Below are positions 42,911-51,985 of a DNA stretch of 64,000 nucleotides, in pieces. Numbering within the stretch: position 1 is the stretch's first letter; every line of letters starts with the position of its first letter. The notes below the pieces were generated by a model. The model saw only the letters and a list, made by a program, of their open reading frames with translations, made no database searches and had not been told where the DNA came from. A program made the translations under genes and the position numbers. Origin of the DNA: Lysobacter sp. K5869 (GTDB taxonomy: Bacteria > Pseudomonadota > Gammaproteobacteria > Xanthomonadales > Xanthomonadaceae); assembly GCF_018847975.1 (NCBI RefSeq), contig NZ_CP072597.1, positions 3,821,001 through 3,885,000 on the forward strand. The letters are read 5' to 3'.

Positions 42911-45703
42911 ATGCAAGTGCAGTCCCATGTTCGTAAGACACCGGTTTCCCTGATCGCGGGGGCGATCGTCCTGGCCTTGTCGATGCCGAGCCAGGCGCAG
43001 CAGGCTCAAGCGGCGCCCCCGCCCCCGCCCTCGCCCTCGCCAGGCGCGCAGGACGAGGCCAAAAACCTCGACGCCGTGGTGGTGACCGGCTTTCGCGCCA
43101 GCCTGCAAAAGGCGCTGGATATCAAGCGCGAGGAGGTGGGCGTGGTCGACGCCATCGTTGCCGAGGACATCGCCGACTTCCCCGACCTCAACCTGGCTGA
43201 GTCGCTCCAGCGCATCCCAGGCGTGTCCATCGCCCGCGACGCCGGCGAGGGCCGCCAGATCTCGGTGCGTGGCCTGGGGCCGGATTTCACCCGCGTGCGC
43301 ATCAACGGCATGGAAGCGCTGACCACCACCGGCGGCACCGACAGCTCCGGCGGCGCCAACCGCGGCCGCGGCTTCGACTTCAACGTGTTCGCCTCCGAGC
43401 TGTTCAACAGCCTCAAGGTGCGCAAGACGGCCGCGGCCGAGGTCGAGGAGGGCTCGCTCGGCGCCACCGTCGACCTGCAAACCGCGCGCCCGTTCGACTA
43501 CGACGGCCTGACCTTCGTGGCCGGCGGCCAGTTGGGCTACAACGACCTGTCCAAGGACAGCGACCCGCGCGCGACCGCGCTGATCAGCAACACCTGGGCC
43601 GACGGCCGCTTCGGCGCCCTGCTCTCGGTCGCCTACACCGATCGCCGGCTCACCGAGGAGGGCCACAGCACGGTGCGCTGGGACAACGGCCCCAGCAGCG
43701 GCGGCTTTGCCGCCAGCTCGCCGTTCGCCGCGGCGCGCCTGCCCACCACCTTCCACCCGCGCATCCCGCGCTACGGCGTGATGGAGCACGAGCAGGAACG
43801 CCTGGGCGTGACCGCAGCCCTGCAGTTCAAACCCGGCGAACGCACCCAGCTCGGGCTGGACCTGCTGTACGCCAAGTTCGACGCCACCCGCACCGAGAAC
43901 TTCCTCAACGGGCTGTCCTTCAGCCGCACCGGCACCGGCAAGCCGCAGACCGTGGTGCTCGACGGCGAGATCGACGGGCGCGGCAACCTGGTCTACGGCC
44001 GCTTCAACAACGTCGACGTGCGCTCGGAAGCCCGCTACGACGAGTTGACCACGAAGTTCACCCAGGCGAACTTCTACGGCGAACACAAGTTCAGCGACGA
44101 CTTCGCCCTCAGCGGCCAGATCGGCCGGGCCAAGTCCGAGTTCGACAACCCGATCCAAACCACGGTCACGCTCGACCGCACCAACGCCCAAGGCTACGTC
44201 TACGACTACCGCGGCAACAGCCGCTTGCCGGTGATCGACAACGGCTTCGACGTCAACGATCCCAACGCCTGGAGCTTCGCCAACGGGCTGTCGGAGATCC
44301 GCCTGCGACCGCAGTATTCCGACAACACCTTCGACAACCGCCAGCTCGACTTCCGCTGGACGCTCGCGCCGGGGTACAAGCTCAAGGGCGGCATCCAGTC
44401 GAAAAAATACGAGTTCTCCAGCCGAGAACTGCGCCGCCAGTCGGAAGTGCTGGTGCCCAACCTGCCCGCGGGCACCAACCTGGCCGACCTGACGAAACGC
44501 ATCTCCTTGCAAGGCACGCATGTGGGCGGCGGCAACGACTCCAGTTGGCTCATCCCCGACATCAACGCCTTCAACCGGTTGTTCGGCATCTACAGCAACA
44601 CCGGCATGTTCGCGCTCTCGCCCGACGTGGCCAGCGCCCGCGGCAACAACCGCAGCGTCGAAGAAAAAGACCTGGGCTACTACCTGCAGCTGGACTTTTC
44701 CACCCAACTCGGCGAGATCCCGTTCAGCGGCAACGTCGGCGTGCGCCACGTCAAAACCAAGCAATCGTCCACCGGCTTCGCTCTGGCCGGCAGCACGCCG
44801 GTGCTGACCACCGTGGGCCGCGATTACAGCGACACCCTGCCCTCGCTGAACCTGGTCGCCGACATCACGCCCGACTTCTTGATCCGCTTCGGCGCCTCCA
44901 AGGTGATGTCGCGGCCGGGCCTGGGCAACTTGACCCCGGGCGTGACGGTCAGCGTCAGCGGCGGCAACCGCACCGTCTCCGGCGGCAATCCCTTGCTCGA
45001 GCCGTTCCGCGCCAAGACCTACGACTTGGGCTTCGAATGGTATTTCGCAGAAGAGTCGATGCTCGGCCTGGGCCTGTTCTACAAAGACATCGACACCTTC
45101 GTGCAGACCTCGCGCGAGATCCGGCCCTACAACACCTCCGGCTTGCCCGACGACCTGCTCGCCGGCACCGGCGCGCTGCCGACCGACGACTTCCAGTTCA
45201 ACATCCCGGTCAACACCCCGGGCGGCAAGTTGCGCGGCTTGGAGTTGAGCTACCAGCAGCCCTTCCATTTCCTGCCCGGCATCTGGCACGACTTTGGTGT
45301 GCAGTTCAACTACACCTACGTCGACTCGAAGATCCAATACGTCACCGCAAGCGGGGCGTCGTCGCTGAAAACCGACCTGGTCGGGCTCTCGAAGAACGCT
45401 TACAACGCCACTTTGTATTACGAGGGCAAGCGCTTCGGCGCGCGCGTGTCGGCGGCGTACCGCGACGACTACCTGACCACGGTGCCGGGCCGCAACAACG
45501 CCGACGTCGAAGGCACCAAGGGCACGACCAGCATCGATATGTCCGCTTCGTGGAAGATCAACGACCGGCTGGAGCTGACCTTGGAAGGGTTGAACCTCAC
45601 GGACGAATACAACGATCAGTGGGTCGACTCGACCGGCGATCGGGTGTCGGTCTATCACCACACCGGCCGGCAATACTTCCTCGGCATGCGCTTCAAGCTC
45701 TGA
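42911..45703 (+). CDS. TonB-dependent receptor, probable oligogalacturonide importer
   Basis: This 930-residue outer-membrane receptor has a signal peptide (ending PSQAQ), a Pro-rich linker, a TonB box-like VVVTGFRASLQKAL (about residue 57) and a plug domain (DIADFPDLNLAESLQRIPGVSI, ISVRGLGPDFTRVRING). A large beta-barrel ends ...QYFLGMRFKL. The FRASLQKALDIK start is typical of xanthomonad and Caulobacter carbohydrate receptors rather than siderophore receptors. Its place between kdgK and pectin esterase genes, with the shared operator, points to uptake of pectin oligomers. The final residue is Leu rather than the usual Phe. Confidence 0.9.
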   Translation: MQVQSHVRKTPVSLIAGAIVLALSMPSQAQQAQAAPPPPPSPSPGAQDEAKNLDAVVVTGFRASLQKALDIKREEVGVVDAIVAEDIADFPDLNLAESLQRIPGVSIARDAGEGRQISVRGLGPDFTRVRINGMEALTTTGGTDSSGGANRGRGFDFNVFASELFNSLKVRKTAAAEVEEGSLGATVDLQTARPFDYDGLTFVAGGQLGYNDLSKDSDPRATALISNTWADGRFGALLSVAYTDRRLTEEGHSTVRWDNGPSSGGFAASSPFAAARLPTTFHPRIPRYGVMEHEQERLGVTAALQFKPGERTQLGLDLLYAKFDATRTENFLNGLSFSRTGTGKPQTVVLDGEIDGRGNLVYGRFNNVDVRSEARYDELTTKFTQANFYGEHKFSDDFALSGQIGRAKSEFDNPIQTTVTLDRTNAQGYVYDYRGNSRLPVIDNGFDVNDPNAWSFANGLSEIRLRPQYSDNTFDNRQLDFRWTLAPGYKLKGGIQSKKYEFSSRELRRQSEVLVPNLPAGTNLADLTKRISLQGTHVGGGNDSSWLIPDINAFNRLFGIYSNTGMFALSPDVASARGNNRSVEEKDLGYYLQLDFSTQLGEIPFSGNVGVRHVKTKQSSTGFALAGSTPVLTTVGRDYSDTLPSLNLVADITPDFLIRFGASKVMSRPGLGNLTPGVTVSVSGGNRTVSGGNPLLEPFRAKTYDLGFEWYFAEESMLGLGLFYKDIDTFVQTSREIRPYNTSGLPDDLLAGTGALPTDDFQFNIPVNTPGGKLRGLELSYQQPFHFLPGIWHDFGVQFNYTYVDSKIQYVTASGASSLKTDLVGLSKNAYNATLYYEGKRFGARVSAAYRDDYLTTVPGRNNADVEGTKGTTSIDMSASWKINDRLELTLEGLNLTDEYNDQWVDSTGDRVSVYHHTGRQYFLGMRFKL

Positions 45704-45714
45704 AGCTCCCGCGT

Positions 45715-45747
45715 CGGACAGCCACCATCGTGCGTGGTGGCCGTCCG
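45715..45747 (+). other. Stem-loop after the TonB receptor gene
   Basis: CGGAC-a-GCCACCA pairs with TGGTGGC-c-GTCCG: 12 base pairs and one mismatch around a 7-nt loop. There is no T-run. It could be a partial terminator or an mRNA-stabilising hairpin before the next gene. Confidence 0.5.
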
Positions 45748-45810
45748 GCGAAGTCGCTCCGGTGCGACGTCCCCACCGCCGCGCCGGAGCGGCGAACTTG
45801 GAGATCCGCC

Positions 45811-46569
45811 ATGCGCGTTGCGATGTTCCTGGCCCTGTGGTGGTCGTTCGCCGCGTCGGGCGCCGCGCCCACGGTGTTCTTAGCCGGGGACTCGACTTTG
45901 GCCGCCAAGCGCCCCGAAAAGCGCCCCGAAACCGGCTGGGGCGAAGCGCTCGCGCCTGCGTTCAAGCCGGGCGTGCGGATCGACAACCGCGCGATGAACG
46001 GCCGCAGCACGCGCACCTTCGTGGAAGAAGGCCGGTGGGCGGAGCTCTTGGCCGCCTTGCGTCCTGGCGATCACGTGCTCATCCAGTTCGGGCACAACGA
46101 TCAGTCTTGCGAGAAGCCCGATCGCTACACCCCAGCGGGCGATTTCCGGCGGAACTTGGCGACGTTCGTGCACCAGGTGCGCGAACGCGACGCCGTGGCG
46201 GTGCTGATCACCCCGGTGGCGCGCCGGCGGTTCGACGCTCAGGGACATGCTCAGCCCAGCCATGGCGATTACCCGGCGTTGGTCCGCGCGGTCGCCGCTG
46301 AGGAACGCGTGCCGCTGATCGACTTGGAGCGGCGCAGCATGGCCTTGTTCGATCGGGCGGGCCTGACCGCTTCGCGGCGTTGGTTTCTCTGGCTCGCGCC
46401 GGGCGAGCACGCGAACTACCCCGCGGGCATCGAAGACAACACCCATTTCTCGTCGGAAGGCGCGCGGTGCATGGCGGCGGAAGTCGCTGCGGGCTTGCGC
46501 GAGCTGGCGTTGCCGTTGAACCCGTGGCTCGCGAACGATCCGCTGCCTCGCTGCGACGCGTCCCGATAA
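45811..46569 (+). CDS. Rhamnogalacturonan acetylesterase-like SGNH hydrolase
   Basis: This 252-residue exported protein has a signal peptide (ending ASGAAP), followed by the SGNH blocks VFLAGDSTLA (Ser28), a Gly/Asn block NGRSTRTFVEEG, QFGHNDQ and DNTHFSSEGA (Asp/His). This is the CE12-like rhamnogalacturonan or pectin acetylesterase pattern. It would remove acetyl groups so that lyases can reach the backbone. It is 107 bases after the TonB receptor in the same direction, and converges with the esterase gene 13 bases downstream. Confidence 0.85.
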   Translation: MRVAMFLALWWSFAASGAAPTVFLAGDSTLAAKRPEKRPETGWGEALAPAFKPGVRIDNRAMNGRSTRTFVEEGRWAELLAALRPGDHVLIQFGHNDQSCEKPDRYTPAGDFRRNLATFVHQVRERDAVAVLITPVARRRFDAQGHAQPSHGDYPALVRAVAAEERVPLIDLERRSMALFDRAGLTASRRWFLWLAPGEHANYPAGIEDNTHFSSEGARCMAAEVAAGLRELALPLNPWLANDPLPRCDASR

Positions 46570-46582
46570 CCGCGCCGACCGG

Positions 46583-48160
46583 TCAGAACGTCCCCCGCTG
46601 CACGAACGGCGCTTGCTCGTACAGACGCCGCTCGCCGCCGCGTGGATCCAGGACCACCCGCGACACCCGGTCGAACACCAAGGTCGCCCGCTGGTCCAAC
46701 GCGTAGGTGGGCCATGCCGGCAAGCCCGGATGGTTCGGGTCGCCGTGGCGCGCGAACGCCAACAAGGTGTCGCTCATCGTCGCCGCCATCGCCCTCGCCC
46801 CTTCGCCGTCGCCGGAGCGCGCCGCCGGCTGGGCCGTGTTGTCGAAGACCAAGGGGATGTCGAGGGTGTGCATCGCCCCCCAGCGCCCGCCGTCCAGCGG
46901 TGAGGGCCAGTCCAGTTGATACACCCAGGTCGGGGCGCCCTGACGCGCCCGCGCTTCCGCCTCCAACACCGCCGCTCGCCACGAGCGTCCCGCGGTGGTC
47001 GCGGCGAAGAACACCTGCGTGGGCGAGTAGTCGGGGTAGAGACGGCGGTATTCGGCGATCACCTGCGCCACGGGCAGGTCCACATACTGGTGGTCGCGCA
47101 GCTTGTCCGGCAGACGGTCCCAGCTCAGTGCCAGGTTCTCCGGATCGCGCGCCAGAAACGCACGCGTTTCGTCGCGGGTGTTGCCGATCAGCATCGGGAT
47201 CGCCGCCGATTGCGCCGGCGCCTCGGGATGAAACGGGTGCCGATACAGGCTGCGCGCGTCCAGCACCGGTCCGAAATACAGCGCGGTGTCCTCGATGCGC
47301 GAAAAATCGCGCGTCGAGATCGCTTGGATCAGCCGCTCCAACGGCAGGCTGCGAAGGCGCTGCACCTGATCGGGCCCCAACCCCAACGCGTCGAGGAACC
47401 GTTGGGCGCGCTGCGCGGCCGCCCGCGGGCCGGCCGCGGTCACCTGCTGGCCGCTCATGGTCATCGCGCGGTGGAACAGCCCTTGCGCGGCGGGCATCGC
47501 CATCAACGTGGCGATCTTGGCGCCGCCGCCGGACTGGCCGAACACGGTGACGTTCCCAGGATCGCCGCCGAACTCGGTCGCGTGCTCGCGCACCCAACGC
47601 AACGCTTGGATCAAGTCGAGCTGGCCCACGTTGCCCGACCACGCCCAGTCGGGATCGCCGAATGGGGCCAGATACAGGTAGCCGAACGCGTTGAGCCGGT
47701 GGTTGACGGTGACCACGACCACGTCGCCGCGGCGGCACAGGTTCGCGCCGTCGTAAAGCGGCTCCCCGCCCGAACCGCTGTCGTAACCGCCGCCGTGGAC
47801 GTAGACCAACACCGGGCGCGCCGCGCCGTCGCGAACGCCCGGGGTGAACACGTTCACCCGCAAGCAGTCTTCCGACATCGGCCCTGCGGTGGCGCGCTGC
47901 GGTGCGATGGGTCCGACCTGGAGCGCGTCGCGCACGTCCGCCCATGGCGCCTCGCGCCGCGGCGGCTGGAACCGGGCCGACGCGGTGTCGGCGCCGTAGG
48001 GCAACCCTTTGAACACCCGCACCCCGCTGTCCAGGTAGCCGCGCGCCCGCCCGCTGCGGGTCGTCGCGACGGGCGACGCGGCGCCCCAGCCGCACAGCGG
48101 CGCAGCGGCCGACGCCGCCAGCAGCGCTTTCAGCGCCCGGCGCCTGGAAGGCTCGTGCAT
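46583..48160 (-). CDS. Type B carboxylesterase
   Basis: This 525-residue exported alpha/beta-hydrolase begins MHEPSRRRALKALLAASAAAP, which resembles a Tat signal. The family signatures are SEDCLRVNVFTP, PVLVYVHGGGYDSGSGG (oxyanion hole), FGGDPGNVTVFGQSGGGAKI with Ser210 and a C-terminal His in GAMHTLDIPLVF. It starts 7 bases after the end of the upstream pectate lyase gene on the same strand, so they form one operon. A role in removing methyl, acetyl or feruloyl esters from pectin is inferred from context. Confidence 0.88.
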   Translation of the reverse strand: MHEPSRRRALKALLAASAAAPLCGWGAASPVATTRSGRARGYLDSGVRVFKGLPYGADTASARFQPPRREAPWADVRDALQVGPIAPQRATAGPMSEDCLRVNVFTPGVRDGAARPVLVYVHGGGYDSGSGGEPLYDGANLCRRGDVVVVTVNHRLNAFGYLYLAPFGDPDWAWSGNVGQLDLIQALRWVREHATEFGGDPGNVTVFGQSGGGAKIATLMAMPAAQGLFHRAMTMSGQQVTAAGPRAAAQRAQRFLDALGLGPDQVQRLRSLPLERLIQAISTRDFSRIEDTALYFGPVLDARSLYRHPFHPEAPAQSAAIPMLIGNTRDETRAFLARDPENLALSWDRLPDKLRDHQYVDLPVAQVIAEYRRLYPDYSPTQVFFAATTAGRSWRAAVLEAEARARQGAPTWVYQLDWPSPLDGGRWGAMHTLDIPLVFDNTAQPAARSGDGEGARAMAATMSDTLLAFARHGDPNHPGLPAWPTYALDQRATLVFDRVSRVVLDPRGGERRLYEQAPFVQRGTF

Positions 48161-48167
48161 GCTCGCT

Positions 48168-49511
48168 TCAGCGCAGCGGCGCGCGCCGCGGCAAGGGCTT
48201 GAGCGGCTCCATCGTCGCCAGATCCCAGTCCTGCGGCACGAACGCCTGACGGGTTTCCGCTGGCTTGGGATAGCCGCCGACCTCGTCCTCGCTGTCGATG
48301 ATCTTGCCGCGCCCTTCGATCGCGTTGGCCAGGATGCGCCGGTCGATGTCGTCCCGGTCCCAGGGGCGCGCGCCCGCCGTGGCGATCACCGCGTCTTGCA
48401 CCTGCGCCGACGGCAGCAAGCTCACGCCGAACGGCAGCGGCGGCGGCGCCTTCATCGCTTGCAAGCGCAGCGGCGCGGTGGTGTAGCGCCCCGTGTCGGG
48501 CAGCGGCCGGCCGATGCGGTCCACCGCCAGGTTGTCTTCGAGGTAATGCTCGACGTCGCCAGATCCGCCCACCATGAAGAACGCCAGGGGCTCGGTGGAC
48601 GGTCCAGCGCGCATCACGTTGCCGCGCATCACCATCTGCCCGCTCGAGTAGGGATGCCCCAGCCACTCCTCGGCGATCAGGTTGTAGTGCACGGCGCGTT
48701 GGCCCGGGTCGTAGATCAGGTTGTTGAGCACCTGCCCGCGCGCGCCGCCCTTGAACAGCGGGTTGCGCTCGTAGTTGTGCGCATACAGGTTGCCGACGAT
48801 CAGCACGTCGTTGACGTGATCGTGGATGAGCGAGCCCTTGGAATGCTCGCCCTTGATGTGGGTCGAATGGGCCAATCCCTCGGCGATCAGGTTGTTGCTG
48901 AAGGTGATGCGACGCGACGCCGCCCGCATCCAGTCGGCCTCGCTTTCGCCGTAGAAGCGCGTGCTGGACGCGGACAAGTTCTCGTCCGTCGCCCACGTCA
49001 GCGAGCAATGGTCCACGATCACGTCGTGGGCGCCACGCACGGTGGTGATGGCGTCGAAATCCACCCCGGCCCCTCGCGGTAGGCCGGTGCTCCCCGGCCG
49101 CACCCGGATGTGGCGCACGACCACGTCATGCGCCGCGATGACCAGCCCGCCGCGGACGAAGGTGATGCCCGGTTGCGGCGCGGTCTGCCCGGCGATCGTC
49201 AGGTAAGGCTCGACGATGCGCAGCTCCTTGCGCTGCAAATCGATCGCCCCGCCGACCTCGAACACCACGATGCGCGGCCCTTTGGCGGCCACCGCTTCGG
49301 CGAACGAGCCGGGCCCCTCGGCGGCGAGCGTGGTGACCCGCAGCACCTTGCCGTCGCGGCCCCCGGGCGTGTGCGCGGCCCAGCCTTGCGCGCCGGGGAA
49401 CGCCACCGGCTCCGGCGCCGGCGCGGCGCCCCCTGACGACGCGTGCAGCACCAGCCAAGCCAACACCAGACCACGCGCCGCGCGGCCCACGATCACATCG
49501 AAGCGCCCCAT
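48168..49511 (-). CDS. Secreted pectate lyase-like protein (parallel beta-helix)
   Basis: This 447-residue protein has a signal peptide (GLVLAWLVLHASSGGAAP). The sequence FPGAQGWAAHTPGGRDGKVLRVTTLAAEGPGSFAEAV with AAKGPRIVVFEVGGAIDL is the usual N-cap of pectate lyase-type helices. The motifs LTIAGQTAPQPGITF, VDHCSLTWATDENLSAS, IKGEHSKGSLIHDH and NLIYDPGQRAVHYN repeat along the helix. It probably cleaves polygalacturonate, although the exact PL family was not proven. ATG 49511 is preceded by GGAGGGCGGG. It is divergent from the FAH/TRAP operon and upstream of the esterase gene. Confidence 0.88.
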   Translation of the reverse strand: MGRFDVIVGRAARGLVLAWLVLHASSGGAAPAPEPVAFPGAQGWAAHTPGGRDGKVLRVTTLAAEGPGSFAEAVAAKGPRIVVFEVGGAIDLQRKELRIVEPYLTIAGQTAPQPGITFVRGGLVIAAHDVVVRHIRVRPGSTGLPRGAGVDFDAITTVRGAHDVIVDHCSLTWATDENLSASSTRFYGESEADWMRAASRRITFSNNLIAEGLAHSTHIKGEHSKGSLIHDHVNDVLIVGNLYAHNYERNPLFKGGARGQVLNNLIYDPGQRAVHYNLIAEEWLGHPYSSGQMVMRGNVMRAGPSTEPLAFFMVGGSGDVEHYLEDNLAVDRIGRPLPDTGRYTTAPLRLQAMKAPPPLPFGVSLLPSAQVQDAVIATAGARPWDRDDIDRRILANAIEGRGKIIDSEDEVGGYPKPAETRQAFVPQDWDLATMEPLKPLPRRAPLR

Positions 49512-49549
49512 CCCGCCCTCCAGGTTTGGTTCCGAGGATACGGGTCCGA

Positions 49550-49576
49550 TTGTCAATGACACCGGTTTCCTATACA
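49550..49576 (+). promoter_or_regulatory. Promoter and LacI-type operator of the FAH/TRAP operon (type A)
   Basis: AATGACACCGGTTTCCTATAC (starting 49555) overlaps a TTGTCA box (49550-49555) and a TATACA box (49571-49576). A repressor bound here would block RNA polymerase. The core AATGACACCGGTT is repeated upstream of kduI (54497). Confidence 0.7.
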
Positions 49577-49616
49577 ACTCCCGCAACGCAGGTTTCGACA
49601 GGGGATCCGGGAACGC

Positions 49617-50468
49617 ATGGTCAACCACCCTTCCGACCGACCGCACGTCGACATCGACGACGCCTGGGTCTTGATCGCCGAACGCTTGGTTCAAGCCAGG
49701 CGACTGGCCCTGGCGCTCCCCGACTACCCGGGGGTCCAGCCAAAAACCCTGGAACAGGGTTACCGCGTGCAAGATCGAGCGATCGAACTGTGGTCGCAAC
49801 CGGTGGCGGGGTGGAAGGTCGGCAAGGTGCCGGACGCCTGGGAGCGCGAACTACGCGCCGACCGGTTGGTTGGCCCGATTTTCGAGGGTGCGGTGCAGCA
49901 TGTCCCGGGGGGACAACAGGGGCGCTTCGCCGCGATCCGCGGAGGGTTCTCCGCCATCGAAGCGGAATACGTCTTCCGCCTAGGCGCCGACGCTCCGGCT
50001 GAGAAGACCGATTACGACGTTGTGAGCGCGGCCGTCTTGGCCGACGCGCTGTGCATCGGTATGGAACTCGCCGGCAGCCCCCTGCCCTTCATCAACGCAT
50101 TGGGACCGCCGGTGGTGGTCTCCGACTTCGGCAACAACACGGGGTTGATCGTGGGGCCGCAGATCGGCGGCTGGCGCGATCTTGCTCAGGAGGATCTGGT
50201 CTGCGAGACCTTCATCGACGGCCTCAGCGTTGGCCGGGGCGGCGGCGCCAACCTGGCGGGAGGGCCGCTCGCCGCGCTGGCGTTCGCGTTGAACTGTTGC
50301 GCCCGCCGCGGCCACCCGCTGCGCAAAGGCATGTATGTGACCACGGGCGCCACCACCGGCATCCACGACATCCTGGCTGGGCAGCTCGGCCGGGTCGATT
50401 TCGGTCCGCACGGCGCGCTGGAATGCTCGGTCGTGCTCGCCCAACCGCAACGGGGACATGCGCGATGA
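49617..50468 (+). CDS. FAH superfamily enzyme, 2-keto-4-pentenoate hydratase-like
   Basis: This 283-residue fumarylacetoacetase-fold enzyme has VAGWKVGK, the metal-binding AIEAEYVFRLG, ALGPPVVVSDFGNNTGLIVGP and LRKGMYVTTGATTG. The MhpD-type hydratases and decarboxylases of this family act on 2-keto acids. It is the first gene of a unit with a TRAP transporter, with 4-base overlap to dctP, under the LacI-type operator. It may act on an unsaturated or deoxy keto-acid made during pectin breakdown, but the substrate is not known. Confidence 0.85.
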   Translation: MVNHPSDRPHVDIDDAWVLIAERLVQARRLALALPDYPGVQPKTLEQGYRVQDRAIELWSQPVAGWKVGKVPDAWERELRADRLVGPIFEGAVQHVPGGQQGRFAAIRGGFSAIEAEYVFRLGADAPAEKTDYDVVSAAVLADALCIGMELAGSPLPFINALGPPVVVSDFGNNTGLIVGPQIGGWRDLAQEDLVCETFIDGLSVGRGGGANLAGGPLAALAFALNCCARRGHPLRKGMYVTTGATTGIHDILAGQLGRVDFGPHGALECSVVLAQPQRGHAR

Positions 50469-51451
50469 GCACCCGACGTCAGTTCCTCGCCGGCGCGGCG
50501 GCCGGACTGTCCGCGGCGGCGGCCGGCAGTGCCTGGGCCCGCGATCCGAACCTGCTGACCGCCACCGACGTGCACGTCAAGGACTACCCCACCGTCGCCG
50601 CGGTCGAGTGGTTGGGGCGCGAGCTGCAAAGCGCGACCCAGGGCCGGCTGCGGATGCGCATGTATCACTCCGGGCAACTCGGTCGCGAAGCCGAGGCCAT
50701 CGACATGGCCCGCTTCGGCGCGATCGACATCACCCGCGTTTACAGCGGCGCGCTCAACAACGCCTTCCCGCTGACCCAACTGCTGTCGCTGCCCTACACC
50801 TTCGACTCGGTCGCCCACCTGCGTCGCGCGCTCGACGGCGAGGTCGGCCGGCGGGTGCTCGACAGCTTCGCCAAACGCGATCTGGTCGGCTTGGCGTTCT
50901 ACGACTGCGGCGCTCGCTGCTTCTACAACGTACGCCGCCCCATCGTTGAGCCGGCCGACATGCACGGCCTGAAGTTCCGCGTGCCGTCCTCCGACATTTT
51001 CATGCGCATGATCCGTATGCTCGGCGGCAACCCGACGCCGTTGGCCTACGGCGAAGTGTTCTCCGCCCTGCAAACCCACCTCATCGACGGCGCCGAGAAC
51101 AACCTGCGCAGCTTCCATTCCAGCCGGCAGTTCGAAGCCGCCCGTTACTGGTCGCGCAGCGAGCATTCCTACGCCCCCGACGTGCTGCTGATGTCGCGCC
51201 AACGTTACGAGGCGCTGACGCCCAGCGACCAAGGCTTGCTGCACGAGATCGCACGAGCGTCCGTGCAGGTCATGCGCCAACGCTGGGATGAGTCCGAAGC
51301 GCAATCGCGGCAGGCGCTGCTCGACGCCGGCGTGCGCATGAACGATTGCGATCTGCCCGCGTTCCGCAAGGCCGTCGCGCCATTGCTCGACGACTACCAC
51401 CGCGTGCCGGCGTTGGAAGCGCTCTACCGAACGATCCGATCCATGGCTTGA
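50465..51451 (+). CDS. TRAP transporter solute-binding protein (DctP)
   Basis: This 328-residue periplasmic binding protein has a Tat-like signal (STRRQFLAGAAAGLSAAAAGSAWA). The DctP family features are ELQSATQGRLRMRMYHSGQLGREAEAIDMARFGAIDI, FPLTQLLSLPYTF, MHGLKFRVPSSDIFMRMIRMLGGNPTPLAYGEVFSALQTHLIDGAENN (with the carboxylate-binding Arg) and FEAARYWSRSEHSYAPDVLLM. It captures the acidic sugar for the DctQM membrane pair. By context the ligand is a unsaturated galacturonide or similar uronate. Confidence 0.93.
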   Translation: MSTRRQFLAGAAAGLSAAAAGSAWARDPNLLTATDVHVKDYPTVAAVEWLGRELQSATQGRLRMRMYHSGQLGREAEAIDMARFGAIDITRVYSGALNNAFPLTQLLSLPYTFDSVAHLRRALDGEVGRRVLDSFAKRDLVGLAFYDCGARCFYNVRRPIVEPADMHGLKFRVPSSDIFMRMIRMLGGNPTPLAYGEVFSALQTHLIDGAENNLRSFHSSRQFEAARYWSRSEHSYAPDVLLMSRQRYEALTPSDQGLLHEIARASVQVMRQRWDESEAQSRQALLDAGVRMNDCDLPAFRKAVAPLLDDYHRVPALEALYRTIRSMA

Positions 51452-51466
51452 GGGAGCTTTAACCGG

Positions 51467-51985
51467 ATGCAAGCGCACGATTCCGAAACCCCGCCGGCAC
51501 CGCCCGGCCCGCTCGACCGTCTCGCGTCTCTCGCCATCGGCATCGCAGGCGTTGCCCTGCTGGGCATGGTCTTCGTGCAGGCGCTCCAGGTGTTCGCCCG
51601 TTACGTGGTGAACGACTCCCCGGGATGGACCGAACCGGTCGCGTTGTTGCTGCTCAACACGGCGATGAGTTTCGGCGCCGCCGCCGGCGTGCAGCGTGGC
51701 TCGCATTTCGGCTTCTTCATTCTGGTCAACGCGGTGCCGCCGATGGTGCGCAAAGCCCTGCTGGTCGCCTCGAACCTGGTGATCGCCGGCATCGGCGCCG
51801 CGTTGGCGATCTGGGGCGGGCGGCTGTTGTTGGACGGCCTGGACATTCCGATGGCCGGCGCACCGCTCCCGCAAAGCGCCGGTTTCGCCCCGATGACCGT
51901 GGGCGGCGCGCTGATGGCGCTGTTCGCCGCGCAACGCGCGATCGCGGCGTTCGCGTCCAAGCCCCACAACCAGGAAGCGCATTGA
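51467..51985 (+). CDS. TRAP transporter small permease (DctQ)
   Basis: This 172-residue protein has four predicted membrane helices (LASLAIGIAGVALLGMVFVQALQVFARYVV, PVALLLLNTAMSFGAAAGV, LLVASNLVIAGIGAALAIWGG and a last one near FAPMTVGGALMALFAA). The size and W-T-E-P helix break are typical of DctQ. AGGGAG precedes the ATG by 10 bases. It overlaps dctM by a single base (TGATG). Confidence 0.93.
   Translation: MQAHDSETPPAPPGPLDRLASLAIGIAGVALLGMVFVQALQVFARYVVNDSPGWTEPVALLLLNTAMSFGAAAGVQRGSHFGFFILVNAVPPMVRKALLVASNLVIAGIGAALAIWGGRLLLDGLDIPMAGAPLPQSAGFAPMTVGGALMALFAAQRAIAAFASKPHNQEAH

Noticed and set aside
42695..45673. Long minus-strand frame opposite the TonB receptor
   Set aside because: Same GC-shadow effect; the plus-strand receptor has full domain support.
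42911..45703. TonB receptor as the receptor for the catechol siderophore
   Set aside because: Its N-terminal FRASLQKAL pattern, its pectin neighbours and the LacI-type operator point to carbohydrate uptake; it is 12 kb from the siderophore operon.
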